From positions 1-18,375 of the forward strand of contig JANBTH010000249.1 of assembly GCA_027578815.1 (NCBI GenBank): a stretch of DNA of 18,375 nucleotides, read 5' to 3'. Within the stretch, counting starts at the first letter, position 1. Every line of letters starts with the position of its first letter. The stretch is from Coemansia sp. RSA 1804. Its lineage: Eukaryota > Kickxellomycota > Kickxellomycetes > Kickxellales > Kickxellaceae. Under the pieces are notes generated by a model. It did not search any database and was not told where the DNA came from. It was given only the letters and a program-made list of their open reading frames with translations. Shown here in pieces: positions 1 to 8,914 of the stretch. A program made the position numbers and the translations under genes.

Positions 1-1983
1 AATCGCAACAAGCTGCTGTCCAGACGCAGGATCCACAACCGGCAGCGCAAAAGCCTTGGCATGTCCGCGCGCATAGCTGTGGATGCTTTCCTCGCCGACT
101 GGCGCTCCACTCAGCGCATCCAGATCCGCAACAACCGTTCTGCCGCGAATGTCGCGTCCAACCACGGTCACCAGTGCCGCTGCGCTTGACAGCGGCTGGA
201 TGCGCCGCGTCACAAACACCTGCTCAATCCGCACGCCGGTGCTGTTGGTCGCCACCCAGTGCGTCCACGAGCGGGATCCGTCCTGCGTGCTGAGCGCTGC
301 AACCACTCCCGTCGATGTGCCAAACACCGACAGCTTGCGGAATCCAAAGTGGTCGCCTGCAACAAGCGGTGCTGACGGTGCAATGCGCTCCGAGACCGAG
401 CGAAGAGCAGCGAGTTTGGTGCTTGACGCCGATGAAGATCCAAGCAGCCCGAATCCAGAAAACACCCACTCGCAGAGCGACCGCGTGGTCTCAACCCACC
501 GCAGAATGTAGCGCGCCACAGCGGAGCCAACGACGCTCGGGTCCGTCGCCTTTGCTGCGTGCTCAGCCGACGACGCCGGCGGCGCCAGATCCATAAACGC
601 CATATCCGTGGCATGCGCAAGCGACTCGTCGCGGAACCAGACGGGCTCGCTGGCGCCCGGACCAAACACAACAAGCAGTCCGCCGGTCGTCTGCACAAGA
701 ACACGCGCCTCGCCAGCGCTTGTGTAGAAAAGAACCGCCTTTGACAGCGGCCCGTACAGCGATGGGTCGTATGCGTACTCGCCAGAGTGCTCGGCATTCT
801 TGCTGTCCTTGTAGATGCGCCACGAAATGTTTCCATCCGCAATCCGAGCACACGCTGTGGAGCGTGAAGGCGAAGCACCGCCATCCTCGGCCTTGGCTTC
901 AACCTTAGCTGCTGCTGCGCCAAAGCTAGATACGACGCCGCCGCTGTCAGAGCGGAACCCAACCACCTTGCGCATGTCCAGCTTATCATCAGTGCGGAAC
1001 ATCTCGACAACAACGGTCTTCTCCTTGCCATCGCTCTTCTTGTAGGTGAGCGCAAAGCGCGGGGTGTCCTCGTTGAGCCCTGGATCCACATCAAGCTCAG
1101 TGATAGTCGACGTGAGCATATCCTCGGGCGTCAGCTCGATCTGCACAAGCTTTGGATGGAAGACCTCCCACATCGGCTTGGTCAGACCCAGGCGGTGGAT
1201 GTACCATATAATATTGCCCTCATCGCGCCACACCACGTATGCTCCATATTCCTTCGACTCGATAACAACAAGACGCTTGCTGCCAATCGATGTTCCGTCT
1301 GCCACGTCGTACTGGCTGACCACGTACCCAGCACCCACATCGACCTCGACCACATGGAGTCTGGGCTTGTCATTCTTCTTGGTGCGTGGTGCATCGCCAA
1401 TGACAAAAACAACGTCCTCCTGCACCACCACACGCTTATACGCAGCCGTGCCATTCAGTGCAACCTCCCACACCGGCTCCGAGCGGCCGGCCGCCACGCG
1501 CACAAGCGAGTCGCCAACAACCGCCACAACATCCTTATTGCCATCCACAAACGCTGCCGCCCCGTTCACCGGGCTATAAGCAGACGACGGCGGATGCACA
1601 TACTCCCACTTGAGGCCGCCCGTAGCCGTGTCCCACACACGCACAGCCGACGAGTTGCAGTTGCTGCTTCCGGACAGTGTCAAAGCCTGGTTATCGCGCA
1701 ACTGCAGCGCCCCAATAGACTCGTTATCCCCGAACGTCTGGCGCCAGATCGTGTCGCCGTTGTTTGGGTTGAGGGATGCAAGCACGTTGCGGTGCGTGAT
1801 AGCGTAGATACCAGTAGTGTCGCCATTGCTGTATGGCAAAATTGTCTTTGGCACGCCTAATTGGCTGCGGTACCAGTCGATTTTCCCTGCCTCGTCCGGA
1901 AACAGCCCGTGGGCCACCGAAAGTATGCTAGCGAGTGCCAATGTGGTGCACACTGTGGCTTTGCAAGAAAGCCCGCCTAGCAT
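1..1983 (-). CDS. EMC1: ER membrane protein complex subunit 1, N-terminal part (cut by window edge)
   Basis: The reading frame is open from the ATG at 1983 to the window edge, giving 661 codons with no stop. The N-terminus is a signal peptide (hydrophobic core at about residues 9-24, probable cleavage after SVAHG near residue 26). It is followed by LFPDEAGKIDWYRSQLG, the hallmark opening of mature EMC1. Blade-like repeats of the lumenal beta-propeller follow (for example GIYAITHRNVLASLNPNNGD, then TIWRQTF). Several N-x-S/T sequons (NSS, NGT, NIS, NST) fit a lumenal domain. EMC1 is the large scaffold subunit of the EMC, which inserts tail-anchored and multipass proteins into the ER membrane. 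The C-terminal DUF1620 region and transmembrane anchor must lie to the left of this window. No intron is seen here. It is transcribed away from WBP1 with a shared upstream region. Family assignment is firm; the gene is incomplete only because of the window edge. Confidence 0.93.
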   Translation of the reverse strand, partial: MLGGLSCKATVCTTLALASILSVAHGLFPDEAGKIDWYRSQLGVPKTILPYSNGDTTGIYAITHRNVLASLNPNNGDTIWRQTFGDNESIGALQLRDNQALTLSGSSNCNSSAVRVWDTATGGLKWEYVHPPSSAYSPVNGAAAFVDGNKDVVAVVGDSLVRVAAGRSEPVWEVALNGTAAYKRVVVQEDVVFVIGDAPRTKKNDKPRLHVVEVDVGAGYVVSQYDVADGTSIGSKRLVVIESKEYGAYVVWRDEGNIIWYIHRLGLTKPMWEVFHPKLVQIELTPEDMLTSTITELDVDPGLNEDTPRFALTYKKSDGKEKTVVVEMFRTDDKLDMRKVVGFRSDSGGVVSSFGAAAAKVEAKAEDGGASPSRSTACARIADGNISWRIYKDSKNAEHSGEYAYDPSLYGPLSKAVLFYTSAGEARVLVQTTGGLLVVFGPGASEPVWFRDESLAHATDMAFMDLAPPASSAEHAAKATDPSVVGSAVARYILRWVETTRSLCEWVFSGFGLLGSSSASSTKLAALRSVSERIAPSAPLVAGDHFGFRKLSVFGTSTGVVAALSTQDGSRSWTHWVATNSTGVRIEQVFVTRRIQPLSSAAALVTVVGRDIRGRTVVADLDALSGAPVGEESIHSYARGHAKAFALPVVDPASGQQLVAI

Positions 1984-2485
1984 TGTTTTAGATTGCCTAC
2001 GATTGACACGTTTTTAAAGAAAAAGAGGAAAAAACAAATAAGATAACACTGTCTAGTAGAGTAATGAAGAAAAACAGAAGAGAAAAGCCAGGCTGAGGGA
2101 GGAGAAAACCAAAAACAAAATAAACCCATTTTTTGCATGGTCTCTGCAGACGTGGCAAGCGCTTGTTGATAGACAGGCGGCATTTATCGTTCTGCTAGCA
2201 TGACATCAAGATCTCATTTTCCGCTCTATTACACAAGTGTTGTTGTTGTCTTTACCATTCCTCAGTCTATGCTTACTTTGTGTTTATTCTATTTTACTCT
2301 TTGAAAATCAAACATTGGCAGCACTGCTCATCCACTTGTGCTGGGACTACTACCGCCTCAGGGACGCACCAGCAAAAACAGCAGCAGCAGCGGCAGCGGC
2401 AGGACAAGATTCGAATTTCGCTTTCATCTATCGTTGAGGGTCTCCACCAGGCTTTGCACAAGCAGGAAATAAAAAACCACAGCAA
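1984..2485. promoter_or_regulatory. shared divergent promoter region between EMC1 and WBP1
   Basis: This is 502 bp between two divergently transcribed start codons, so it must hold both promoters and both 5' leaders. It is AT-rich on the EMC1 side and contains no credible gene. A GACGTGGC sequence at 2149-2156 resembles the ACGTGG core of unfolded-protein-response (bZIP) elements; this is a guess from similarity only. An imperfect CAG/CGG triplet run lies at 2379-2402, in the presumed WBP1 leader. The sequence just before the WBP1 ATG is A-rich (CAGCAA). No clear TATA box was seen on either strand. Confidence 0.6.
2379..2402 (+). repeat. imperfect CAG/CGG triplet run in the WBP1 leader
   Basis: Consecutive CAG and CGG units lie about 85 bp upstream of the WBP1 ATG. 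The tract is short and imperfect and lies outside the coding region. Confidence 0.7.
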
Positions 2486-3829
2486 ATGCAGCTGTTTGCA
2501 GCATGCGCATGGACGGCGCTGGCGTGCCTTCTGTCGGGAGCTGCTGAAGCAAGATCGGCAACGGGGAGCCGGGTGCTAGTGGTCGTGCCAAAACCAGAGT
2601 CGCTCCAAAAGTTCAGCCACGTTCTGGGATCGCTGGAGCAGCGCGGATTTGAAGTGACGACATCGCAGGCAAGCAACGGGACGATGGCGCTGCATGTGGG
2701 CGGAGAGCGGGCGTTTGACCACGCGATGCTGCTGGCGCCCGGGTCGAAGCGGTTTGGCGCCGGGCTGACGATCTCCGACTTTACTCGGTTTGTCGACGAC
2801 GGCGGCAACCTGGTTCTGGCGGCCTCGTCCGAGACATCGGATTTCCACCGCCGTCTGGCTGCGCAGTTTGGCATCGAGTTCGAAAAGCCCGGGACACAGG
2901 TCACCGACCACGTAAGCAACCTGAAGGATGGCAGCGGAGATGGCGGCGGCGGCGACCACACTATTGTCGCCTCGTCACGCTTTGCCGAGGCGCCGGCAGT
3001 GCTGTCGCGGCGGTTCACGCAGCGCAACGCGGACCGCGTGTACTTCAAGGGAATTGCGCACAGATGCTCGGAGTCGCCGCTTCTGGTTCCGCTGCTTTCG
3101 GCGGCACGCACCACGTACTCGGGAAAGGACGCTTTTGCGGACGGCACGGTTGCCAGCGGACAGGCGCTCGGCCTGGTCAGCGTGTTCCAGGCGCGCGGTA
3201 ATGCGCGGGTGGCGGTATCGGGCGGCGTGTCGCTGTTCACCGATGCGCTGCTGCAAAGGGCCGGCGACGCCAACCGCCAGTTCGTAGACGACGTTCTTCA
3301 GTGGACATTCCAGGAGAAGGCGGTTCTCCGCTCCACGGGCCACAGACACTTTCTGGAAGCCACGGGCGAGCGGCCCGAGCACTACCGCATCAACAACGAG
3401 ATTGTCTACGAGATCGATCTCTCCGAGTACCACGACGACGCGTGGCACGCGTATGGCAGCGCCGATGACGTTCAGTTTGAGGCTACCATGCTGGACCCGC
3501 TTATCCGCGCAACGCTGAACCGCACAAAGGCTGCTGACGGAGCGTCCGCTGCTACGTACCGCGGCCGCTTCCGCCTTCCCGATCGCTACGGCACATTCAC
3601 GTTCCGCGTCAACTACAAGCGCACAGGCCTCTCCAACGTCGATGTCAGGGACACCGTGGGAATCTGGCCGCTGCGCCATGACGAGTATCCGCGCTTCCTG
3701 GTGGTTGCGTATCCGTACTACGTGGGGGCGCTGGTGATGGCGCTTGGGTTCCTAGCGCTGTGCATGGCCTGGCTGTGGAGCGCCGAGCCAAGCAAGGCGA
3801 AGGGCCACGCAAAGTCCAAGACCGACTGA
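2486..3829 (+). CDS. WBP1: Oligosaccharyltransferase 48 kDa subunit (WBP1/OST48/DDOST)
   Basis: Single-exon gene of 447 aa, the usual family length (about 430-460). It is a non-catalytic, essential subunit of the ER oligosaccharyltransferase, which transfers the lipid-linked glycan to Asn in nascent chains. A signal peptide covers residues 1 to about 22. The lumenal domain opens with VLVVVPKPES and includes the family stretches ISDFTRFVDDGGNLVLAAS (about 96-114), YRINNEIVYEIDLSEY (300-315) and TFRVNYKRTGLSNVDVRDTV (372-391). One transmembrane helix lies at about 404-431. The short cytosolic tail ends KSKTD, which fits the K-x-K-x-x ER-retrieval signal; yeast Wbp1 is known for the KKxx form. 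Possible lumenal sequons are NGT at 64 and NRT at 345. It is divergent from EMC1, another ER gene, and convergent with the OPT transporter 112 bp downstream. Long open frames on the opposite strand are shadows of its GC-rich codons. Confidence 0.97.
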   Translation: MQLFAACAWTALACLLSGAAEARSATGSRVLVVVPKPESLQKFSHVLGSLEQRGFEVTTSQASNGTMALHVGGERAFDHAMLLAPGSKRFGAGLTISDFTRFVDDGGNLVLAASSETSDFHRRLAAQFGIEFEKPGTQVTDHVSNLKDGSGDGGGGDHTIVASSRFAEAPAVLSRRFTQRNADRVYFKGIAHRCSESPLLVPLLSAARTTYSGKDAFADGTVASGQALGLVSVFQARGNARVAVSGGVSLFTDALLQRAGDANRQFVDDVLQWTFQEKAVLRSTGHRHFLEATGERPEHYRINNEIVYEIDLSEYHDDAWHAYGSADDVQFEATMLDPLIRATLNRTKAADGASAATYRGRFRLPDRYGTFTFRVNYKRTGLSNVDVRDTVGIWPLRHDEYPRFLVVAYPYYVGALVMALGFLALCMAWLWSAEPSKAKGHAKSKTD

Positions 3830-3871
3830 GCTGGCCTTACTCTTTCTTATCTGGTTTCTTTATCGATTTGC

Positions 3872-3902
3872 AAAAAAAAAAAAAAGGCATGGCATGGCAT
3901 GG
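3872..3902. repeat. poly(A) run plus GGCAT tandem repeat between convergent 3' ends
   Basis: Fourteen A's (3872-3885) are followed by three GGCAT units and a GG (3886-3902). It sits in the 112-bp spacer between the WBP1 stop (3829) and the OPT stop (3942), so it is 3' UTR or terminator sequence for one or both genes. The rest of the spacer is T-rich with no other visible element. Confidence 0.8.
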
Positions 3903-3941
3903 AAGTTGTGTGAGAAGATAGAAAGGAGATGCTAGTGTTGG

Positions 3942-6221
3942 CTAGGTGCGATGGGCGGAAAGCGGATCCTTGCTTATTGGGCAGTGGTTGCGCGTTCCCC
4001 ACCAGTCCAGCGGCACCGTCGTTTGCAGCGCAAAGTAGCCGACGATGCCCGAGACAGCCAACCCAGAGTCCAGTGCGGCAGACAGCGTGAAGTTGTAGGA
4101 GCGCCACCAGGAGCTGCGGTGCTTGAGCAGCAGGTAGTTGAAGACGAAGCAGAAGGCGGCAAACATGACAAAGTCGTGCGTGGGAGCGTTGGGCATGTAG
4201 CCGATGTACGTCAGCGCAACAGGCAGGTTGACCAGACGCCAGACACTGCGCGGGAAACGGCGTCGCAGCAGCCAGAACGGCAGCGGCAGGAAGACGCCGG
4301 CGAGGAACATCCAGTACAGCCCCGGGTAGCGGCCGTCGGCAAACTGGCGCTGCGGACCGATGACGCCCCAGATCACCATAGTCGAGTAGAAGAGCCTGGC
4401 CTGGCGGCACGTGAAGGGAAACCCAGCATCGGTGCAGATACCGGCGACCGTGTCCATCAGCCAGAAGGCCGTTCCCAGCTGGACAAACACAGCAACCAGC
4501 GTGCCCAGCACCTGGCACACAAACAGATCCCGCGGCGGCACGCGCAGGTACCGGCCCAGCTTCTGGTCTCTGGTCAGCGTCAGCGCTTGGCGCATTGTGA
4601 TGTATCCGAACATCTTGAAGCTGGCGTTGTATGTCGGCTGTCCCGGCCACAGGTATCCGGCCACCAGCTCCGTCACCACGCCCAGCGCGTACTGGAAGTT
4701 GGACACCGCCTCAACCAGCCCCACTGGCAGCGTCAGCACACACGCCATGCCGATTGCCAGCAGGAACCCGTACCACGGAAGCAGATCGAACGCCTGGCAC
4801 GCCGCCACGCCCATCGCCACTGTTGCCACAAACACACACGCGTACCACAGCCCCGGCACTGCAGCCTGCTTTGCATCAGAATTTCCTTCAGCTGCGCTCT
4901 CGCTTCTCCATTGCCACAGCCGCAGTCGCTGCCGTAGTCGCAGTCCGCCGACGCTCTGGCGCACGATCCGCCAGATATCGGCTCCGTGGTAAAGCGCCAC
5001 ATGGGACACCAGACACGTGATGCCCATGAAGCAGAAGCCGTACATCGCCAGGAACTGGAACGACATGCGCATGGGTCCGTACTCGCGGTAGGCGGCATCA
5101 TCCAGACGCCCATCGCTTAGTACGCGGGATACGTTGTACGCGGAACCATCGGTGGTAAACAGGTCGCTGGTGTAGATCGGCAGCTCCTGCGCGCCCCACG
5201 CGTTGGCGTAGTATGCGGCCGGCGTGATGATCCACATCACCACCACGAAGCCCACCAGCAGGTTGCAAGCCGCAAACCACGGCGTCGCGAGCGGCGATCC
5301 TGTGTATGCGTTGGAGATCGTTGACCAGTCTAGCGTCAGCGCAAGCATGCCCAGCCCGCTGTATCCGTCGCCAAGCTGGTTTGCGTAGATGTTTTTGGGC
5401 GCTGCGAAGCACAGAATCGGCAGCATCGTCAGCGTTGGGAACGCCCAGCCAGGCACAAAGTACCACACAAAGCTTGCGGCAAATGCAATCCAGAACACGC
5501 GCAGTCGCGATGTCTTCAGCCGCCCTGCCGTATGCGCACCTTGTGTCCGCGGCACCATCGACTGCAGCGCGCGGAACAGCATGACACTAGCCAGCGTCGA
5601 CGGCCACACCATGGCGTCCGGCTCCACCAGGAACCGGTGAAACAGACCGCTGAAGCTGTATCCAACCAGCTGTGACGTCAGCGCCACCACAACGCCGGCA
5701 CCAAACGATAATGGCGGCCCGATCCAGAACCTGCGCACCACCACAATGTCCAGCGCATACGCAGTGCCCGTGCTTGCGTTGGCAAACACGCTAATGAGCA
5801 CATGCTCCTTCATGTTGAATCGTCCCGGATTCATGGTCCACCGGAACCCAAGTGTGTTGAATGTGTGTGTAGGCAACACCCGCGACATCGTCCACCCAGC
5901 TGGCAGACTTAGAAGCTGCACCACTGCGATGCCTACGCTGATCGGGTTGCTGCGGAACCAGTAGTACATGTTGACAAACGCCAGCGCTATCGAGAACACT
6001 GTTCCCAGAACCAATACTCGGAACGTCAGTGCTGGCCCTTCATTGTCATCGTCATTATCGTCACTGCCGCCGCTGGTGCTGCTGCTACTGTCCGCCACCG
6101 ACTTCACCATCGCTTGCAGGTCGTCGTGGTCTGCTTGTATCGTGTCGCCCGCAAGAAGATCGTCCGCTTCTACCTGTGCGCCATGCTTCTCTGTCGTCTC
6201 CCTGATCTTTAGCTCCTCCAT
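3942..6221 (-). CDS. OPT-family oligopeptide transporter
   Basis: Single-exon gene of 759 aa; fungal OPT/ISP4-type transporters are usually 750-900 aa. The family takes up tetra- and pentapeptides or glutathione by proton symport at the plasma membrane; some members move metal chelates, so the substrate is not set by sequence. The N-terminal tail (1 to about 62) is acidic and serine-rich. About 14-16 hydrophobic segments start at residue 66. The signature NPGRFNMKEH is at 131-140, with FANAS just after. RVPPRDLF at 560-567 matches the KIPPR motif, and GPQRQFADGRYPGLYW lies at 622-637. The C-terminal region contains YIGYMPNAPTHDF and ends with a WWG...CP segment, as in the family. The ATG at 6221 is preceded by a good TATA-like element. 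The tail before the first helix lacks the SPYxEVR-type motif I expect in many fungal members; this comparison is from memory. Confidence 0.97.
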   Translation of the reverse strand: MEELKIRETTEKHGAQVEADDLLAGDTIQADHDDLQAMVKSVADSSSSTSGGSDDNDDDNEGPALTFRVLVLGTVFSIALAFVNMYYWFRSNPISVGIAVVQLLSLPAGWTMSRVLPTHTFNTLGFRWTMNPGRFNMKEHVLISVFANASTGTAYALDIVVVRRFWIGPPLSFGAGVVVALTSQLVGYSFSGLFHRFLVEPDAMVWPSTLASVMLFRALQSMVPRTQGAHTAGRLKTSRLRVFWIAFAASFVWYFVPGWAFPTLTMLPILCFAAPKNIYANQLGDGYSGLGMLALTLDWSTISNAYTGSPLATPWFAACNLLVGFVVVMWIITPAAYYANAWGAQELPIYTSDLFTTDGSAYNVSRVLSDGRLDDAAYREYGPMRMSFQFLAMYGFCFMGITCLVSHVALYHGADIWRIVRQSVGGLRLRQRLRLWQWRSESAAEGNSDAKQAAVPGLWYACVFVATVAMGVAACQAFDLLPWYGFLLAIGMACVLTLPVGLVEAVSNFQYALGVVTELVAGYLWPGQPTYNASFKMFGYITMRQALTLTRDQKLGRYLRVPPRDLFVCQVLGTLVAVFVQLGTAFWLMDTVAGICTDAGFPFTCRQARLFYSTMVIWGVIGPQRQFADGRYPGLYWMFLAGVFLPLPFWLLRRRFPRSVWRLVNLPVALTYIGYMPNAPTHDFVMFAAFCFVFNYLLLKHRSSWWRSYNFTLSAALDSGLAVSGIVGYFALQTTVPLDWWGTRNHCPISKDPLSAHRT

Positions 6222-6932
6222 TTGCTCTTGTGTCGTTTGGCGCTCCCTTTTGCCTTTTTATATAGTTCTAGTCAAACAAATAAAAACAAGGCCGGTTTGT
6301 GCAATAATCGACATAGCGTACAGTACATGCTAGGAAGAAAAAAAGAGACGAATAAAGACAGAATGAAATTGATGTGAAAATGACAATGCTTTTAACGCTG
6401 GAGATAATTACATTTCCCGTCTGCTCAGTTCCCCACCGATCGCTATTTTTTAATTACCCGCAGTACATGTCTTGCGCTTATTATCCGGAATAGCACAATA
6501 AGAATCCCGATCGGGAGATAACGGCCTGACAGACGAACAGACAAGCAAGCTAAACAAGCCAGCCAGCCAGTTTTTCTGGGATTTCCAATCGATATCGAAT
6601 CCCAATAAAATAATTACCTAATCAGGAAATCATTGTAAACCACTTTGCTTTTTAACCTATAGGTAAAAATATGAACAAATAGTGCACTACGCCAAAGTTG
6701 TTCTTTTAACGACAAGCAATGTTAACTGTGTCATGTTTATATATGTATGAATATATAGTAGATAGAGGGGTTGCTTTCCCTATGCAGACAAAAAACTATG
6801 AAAAATGCAAATGAAAAATGTAAAAATAGCAACAATACAAGTAAAGAAAGACTAAAACGAAACAGAACAAAAAGCAATTTAAATGATATACGCAATAAAG
6901 AAGCGCACGACTTCTCCTTTACTCAGTATGTT
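6222..6932. other. AT-rich spacer: OPT promoter side and BAR-SH3 3' end
   Basis: This is 711 bp between two minus-strand genes. The part next to 6221 is the OPT promoter. Three GATAA-type sites (6403-6407, 6481-6485 reversed, 6517-6521) could serve GATA-factor nitrogen control, which is common for peptide transporters, but such short sites arise by chance. A 12-bp perfect palindrome lies at 6505-6516. The part next to 6933 is presumably the 3' UTR of the BAR-SH3 gene. The A-rich frame at 6771-6956 has low-complexity content and no resemblance to a real protein. Confidence 0.6.
6253..6265 (-). promoter_or_regulatory. TATA-like element upstream of the OPT transporter
   Basis: On the minus strand this reads CTATATAAAAAGG, a near-ideal TATA box whose near edge is 31 bp upstream of the ATG at 6221. 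If used, it implies a very short 5' leader. It is a sequence match only. Confidence 0.45.
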
Positions 6933-8914
6933 TCAATGATCGTGGAAGCACTTTGAACATCTGTCTTCCTTGAACTTGTTGGGCACAAAGTCAGAGCAAC
7001 CGCACGCGCAAGTCTTTGCTGTTTTAGTTGCTGCCGTTGCTGGTGCCGAAGTAATGCTTGCAGACCGCTGGGGAGCCCCGCTCTTGTCTGCAGCCTGCAA
7101 TGACTTTAAATCAGATTCACTGCACGGTTCGGTATACTCTTCGGGAAACAGTCCTTCAACTCCCGCTTGTGCCTCATTCTTTTCTGAAACCGCAGAGTAG
7201 ACCAGCTTGCCCTTCAACCACTTGTTTTGGATAGTCTCGGTTACAACAACAATGTCGCCCTTCTCCAGCGCCAGCTCGCCCAGCTCGTCGGCGTGGAACT
7301 TGTAGATGGCCTTTCTCAATACCCTGCGCTGGCCTCTAGCAGGCGTCGGAGGTGCTGGAACATGTCTGCGCGCCGAAACAGTTGGCACCTGGCGCTTACC
7401 GGGCAAAGCAGTGTCTTTGTCGTTGTCGCTGTTTGCACGCAAAACCTGCGGCACCGGACCAGCATCAGCGTCTGGTGTGCTTGCACCGACCTCAATGCTT
7501 ATCTCGCTGGGTTGCTGACTGCCGTTGCGCAGATGCTTAAGGGGCGTGCTTTGGCTAGCCATGCGTGACAGCGATGTCGTCGATGCTGTTTTGCCAAACG
7601 AAATTGGGAACCTAGCGGAGGTGGGCGTGTCGCCAGTCTTTATGGTCAGAGCCGCACGGCGGGAGTCAAGCGCCCGGCCGAGAGGATGACGCTCGGCGGC
7701 GGGAGCACGCTTGGCCTTCAAACACTCGTCAAAAACGGCGCCTAGGCTGTTCAGATCTTTCACACAATTCTGGTGGTACGCCAACTGCGCCTGGTAAAAG
7801 TTGAATGCCTCGCGCAGGCACTCGGTTTCATTGTCCTGCATTTCCAGCATGCGCTTTGCAAGGTCATCGTACGCATCCTCGTAGCGTATTTGCGCCGTGC
7901 GCAGGTCGTCTTCAACCGCCATGTTGTCCTTGCGGGCCCTCTGGAACTTGACCAGCCTTGAGTCGTACTCGCCGCGACGTGTCTCCAGCTTCTTTTGCAG
8001 CGCCACATACTCCTTAAAGTCGTCAAGCGAGCGCTGCAGACTGGGAACCCAGCCCTCCTTTGCAGCGTTGACAAACTCTATCTGCTGCTCGCTCATGCGT
8101 TCCTCCGCCTGTCCAAGCTCCCGCATTGCACGGCCTATAAATATGCAGAAAACGACACATTGACACAATAAATCGAGAATAGAAAAACTGCCAACATATT
8201 AGAATTCACAATAGTGATATTGTGCCACTTGCATACAGCCAAATGCGATTTGGATAATGCTGCATAGGCATGCAAAAGACACATGGCGGAGAAAAAGATT
8301 AAATTGAAAAATACATACCGTAAGGTGAGTCCTTTGGCAGACCAGCGCCAAGGCGTACCATCGACGAGCCGAGGTTCTCCAGAAGATAGAGCTTCAGCTT
8401 GGTATGGTCGCTGGCATCCTTCTTCTTCAGCAGCTGGTTGCTGTAGAGAAGCAGAGCGGCGTGGACATTTTCGGTGGCCGAGTGGCGGTGGTCGGTTTCA
8501 AAAAGCAGGTCCTTGAATTCCTCGCTAACCTCGATTTGCCTTCCAGTATCAATGCCCAAAAGTTCGCCAGTGCGCTATAAAAGACAGATACCAATTTTTT
8601 AACCAGAGAACGGAGATGGAAAAAAATGAGGTGGTAGATGGATATTGTTGCAAATGTTAGCAATAGTTCAAGGGTGCATAAAACAATCCGGTTGTTAGGG
8701 AGAGAAAGAAACGAGATGTGGTGCGTGTGCTGGCGTTAACACATCGTCCATTGCCTGCTAGTGGCACAGGGAACAAACGCCAGAGCGCCGCCATCCACAC
8801 ACGCCGCATTTTTAACCCCACTCTCCATACTCTTCACAAAATGAATCAAGCTGACTATGTTCATATCCTTACCTGGCCAAGTCTTTCAATACCGCGCTTG
8901 AAAGCAGAAGACAT
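6933..8914 (-). CDS. Endophilin-like BAR-SH3 protein with C-terminal Cys/His motif (3 exons)
   Basis: Exons on the minus strand are 8873-8914 (14 codons), 8319-8574 and 6933-8134, joining in frame to 499 aa. Donors are GTAAGG and GTATGT, both acceptors end TATAG, and a CTAAT branch-like site lies in the second intron. An in-frame TAG lies upstream of the ATG. The first exon gives an amphipathic helix (MSSAFKRGIERLGQ), as in N-BAR proteins. A helical BAR domain runs to about residue 238, including RAMRELGQAEERMSEQQ at 101-117. A serine-rich linker follows, then an SH3 domain at about 372-435 (AIYKFHADELGELALEKGD, NKW, GLFPEEYTEP) with about ten extra residues before GLFP. The C-terminus is a Cys/His knuckle (C475, C477, C479, C492, C495, H497, H499). 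BAR domains sense or shape curved membranes and SH3 recruits proline-rich partners, so a role in endocytosis or membrane-actin coupling is likely. The metal-site-like tail is unassigned. Confidence 0.92.
8135..8318 (-). other. intron 2 of the BAR-SH3 gene
   Basis: This is a 184-bp phase-1 intron. The donor GTATGT follows ...SPY and the first base of a Gly codon. The acceptor TTATAG precedes GCCGTGCAATG, completing Gly and leading into RAMREL. A minus-strand CTAATATG lies near its centre as a branch-site candidate. Frame and family alignment both run through the junction. Confidence 0.88.
8575..8872 (-). other. intron 1 of the BAR-SH3 gene
   Basis: This is a 298-bp phase-0 intron. The donor is CAG|GTAAGG after the 14-codon first exon, and the acceptor TTATAG precedes CGCACTGGCGAA (RTGE). 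Joining gives ...ERLGQRTGELLGIDTG, which reads smoothly as the start of a BAR protein. Confidence 0.85.

Noticed and set aside
210..1094. 294-codon minus-strand frame within EMC1
   Set aside because: It is the wrong frame of the EMC1 gene, very Arg-rich, and the true EMC1 frame is continuous through it.
2428..3679. Two long minus-strand frames opposite WBP1
   Set aside because: WBP1 is certain by homology over its full length; the antisense frames are shadows with no recognisable motifs.
3951..4937. 328-codon plus-strand open frame inside the OPT gene
   Set aside because: It is antisense to clear OPT coding sequence; composition is Arg/Gln/His-rich as expected of a shadow of GC-rich codons, with no domain.
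6771..6956. 61-aa plus-strand frame rich in Asn and Lys
   Set aside because: Reflects local A-richness, and its end overlaps the antisense 3' end of the BAR-SH3 gene.
8139..8168. Starting the BAR-SH3 protein at the in-frame ATG at 8168
   Set aside because: The region upstream of RAMREL is intron: a TTATAG acceptor lies at the family-consistent boundary and two further exons supply the missing BAR N-terminus.
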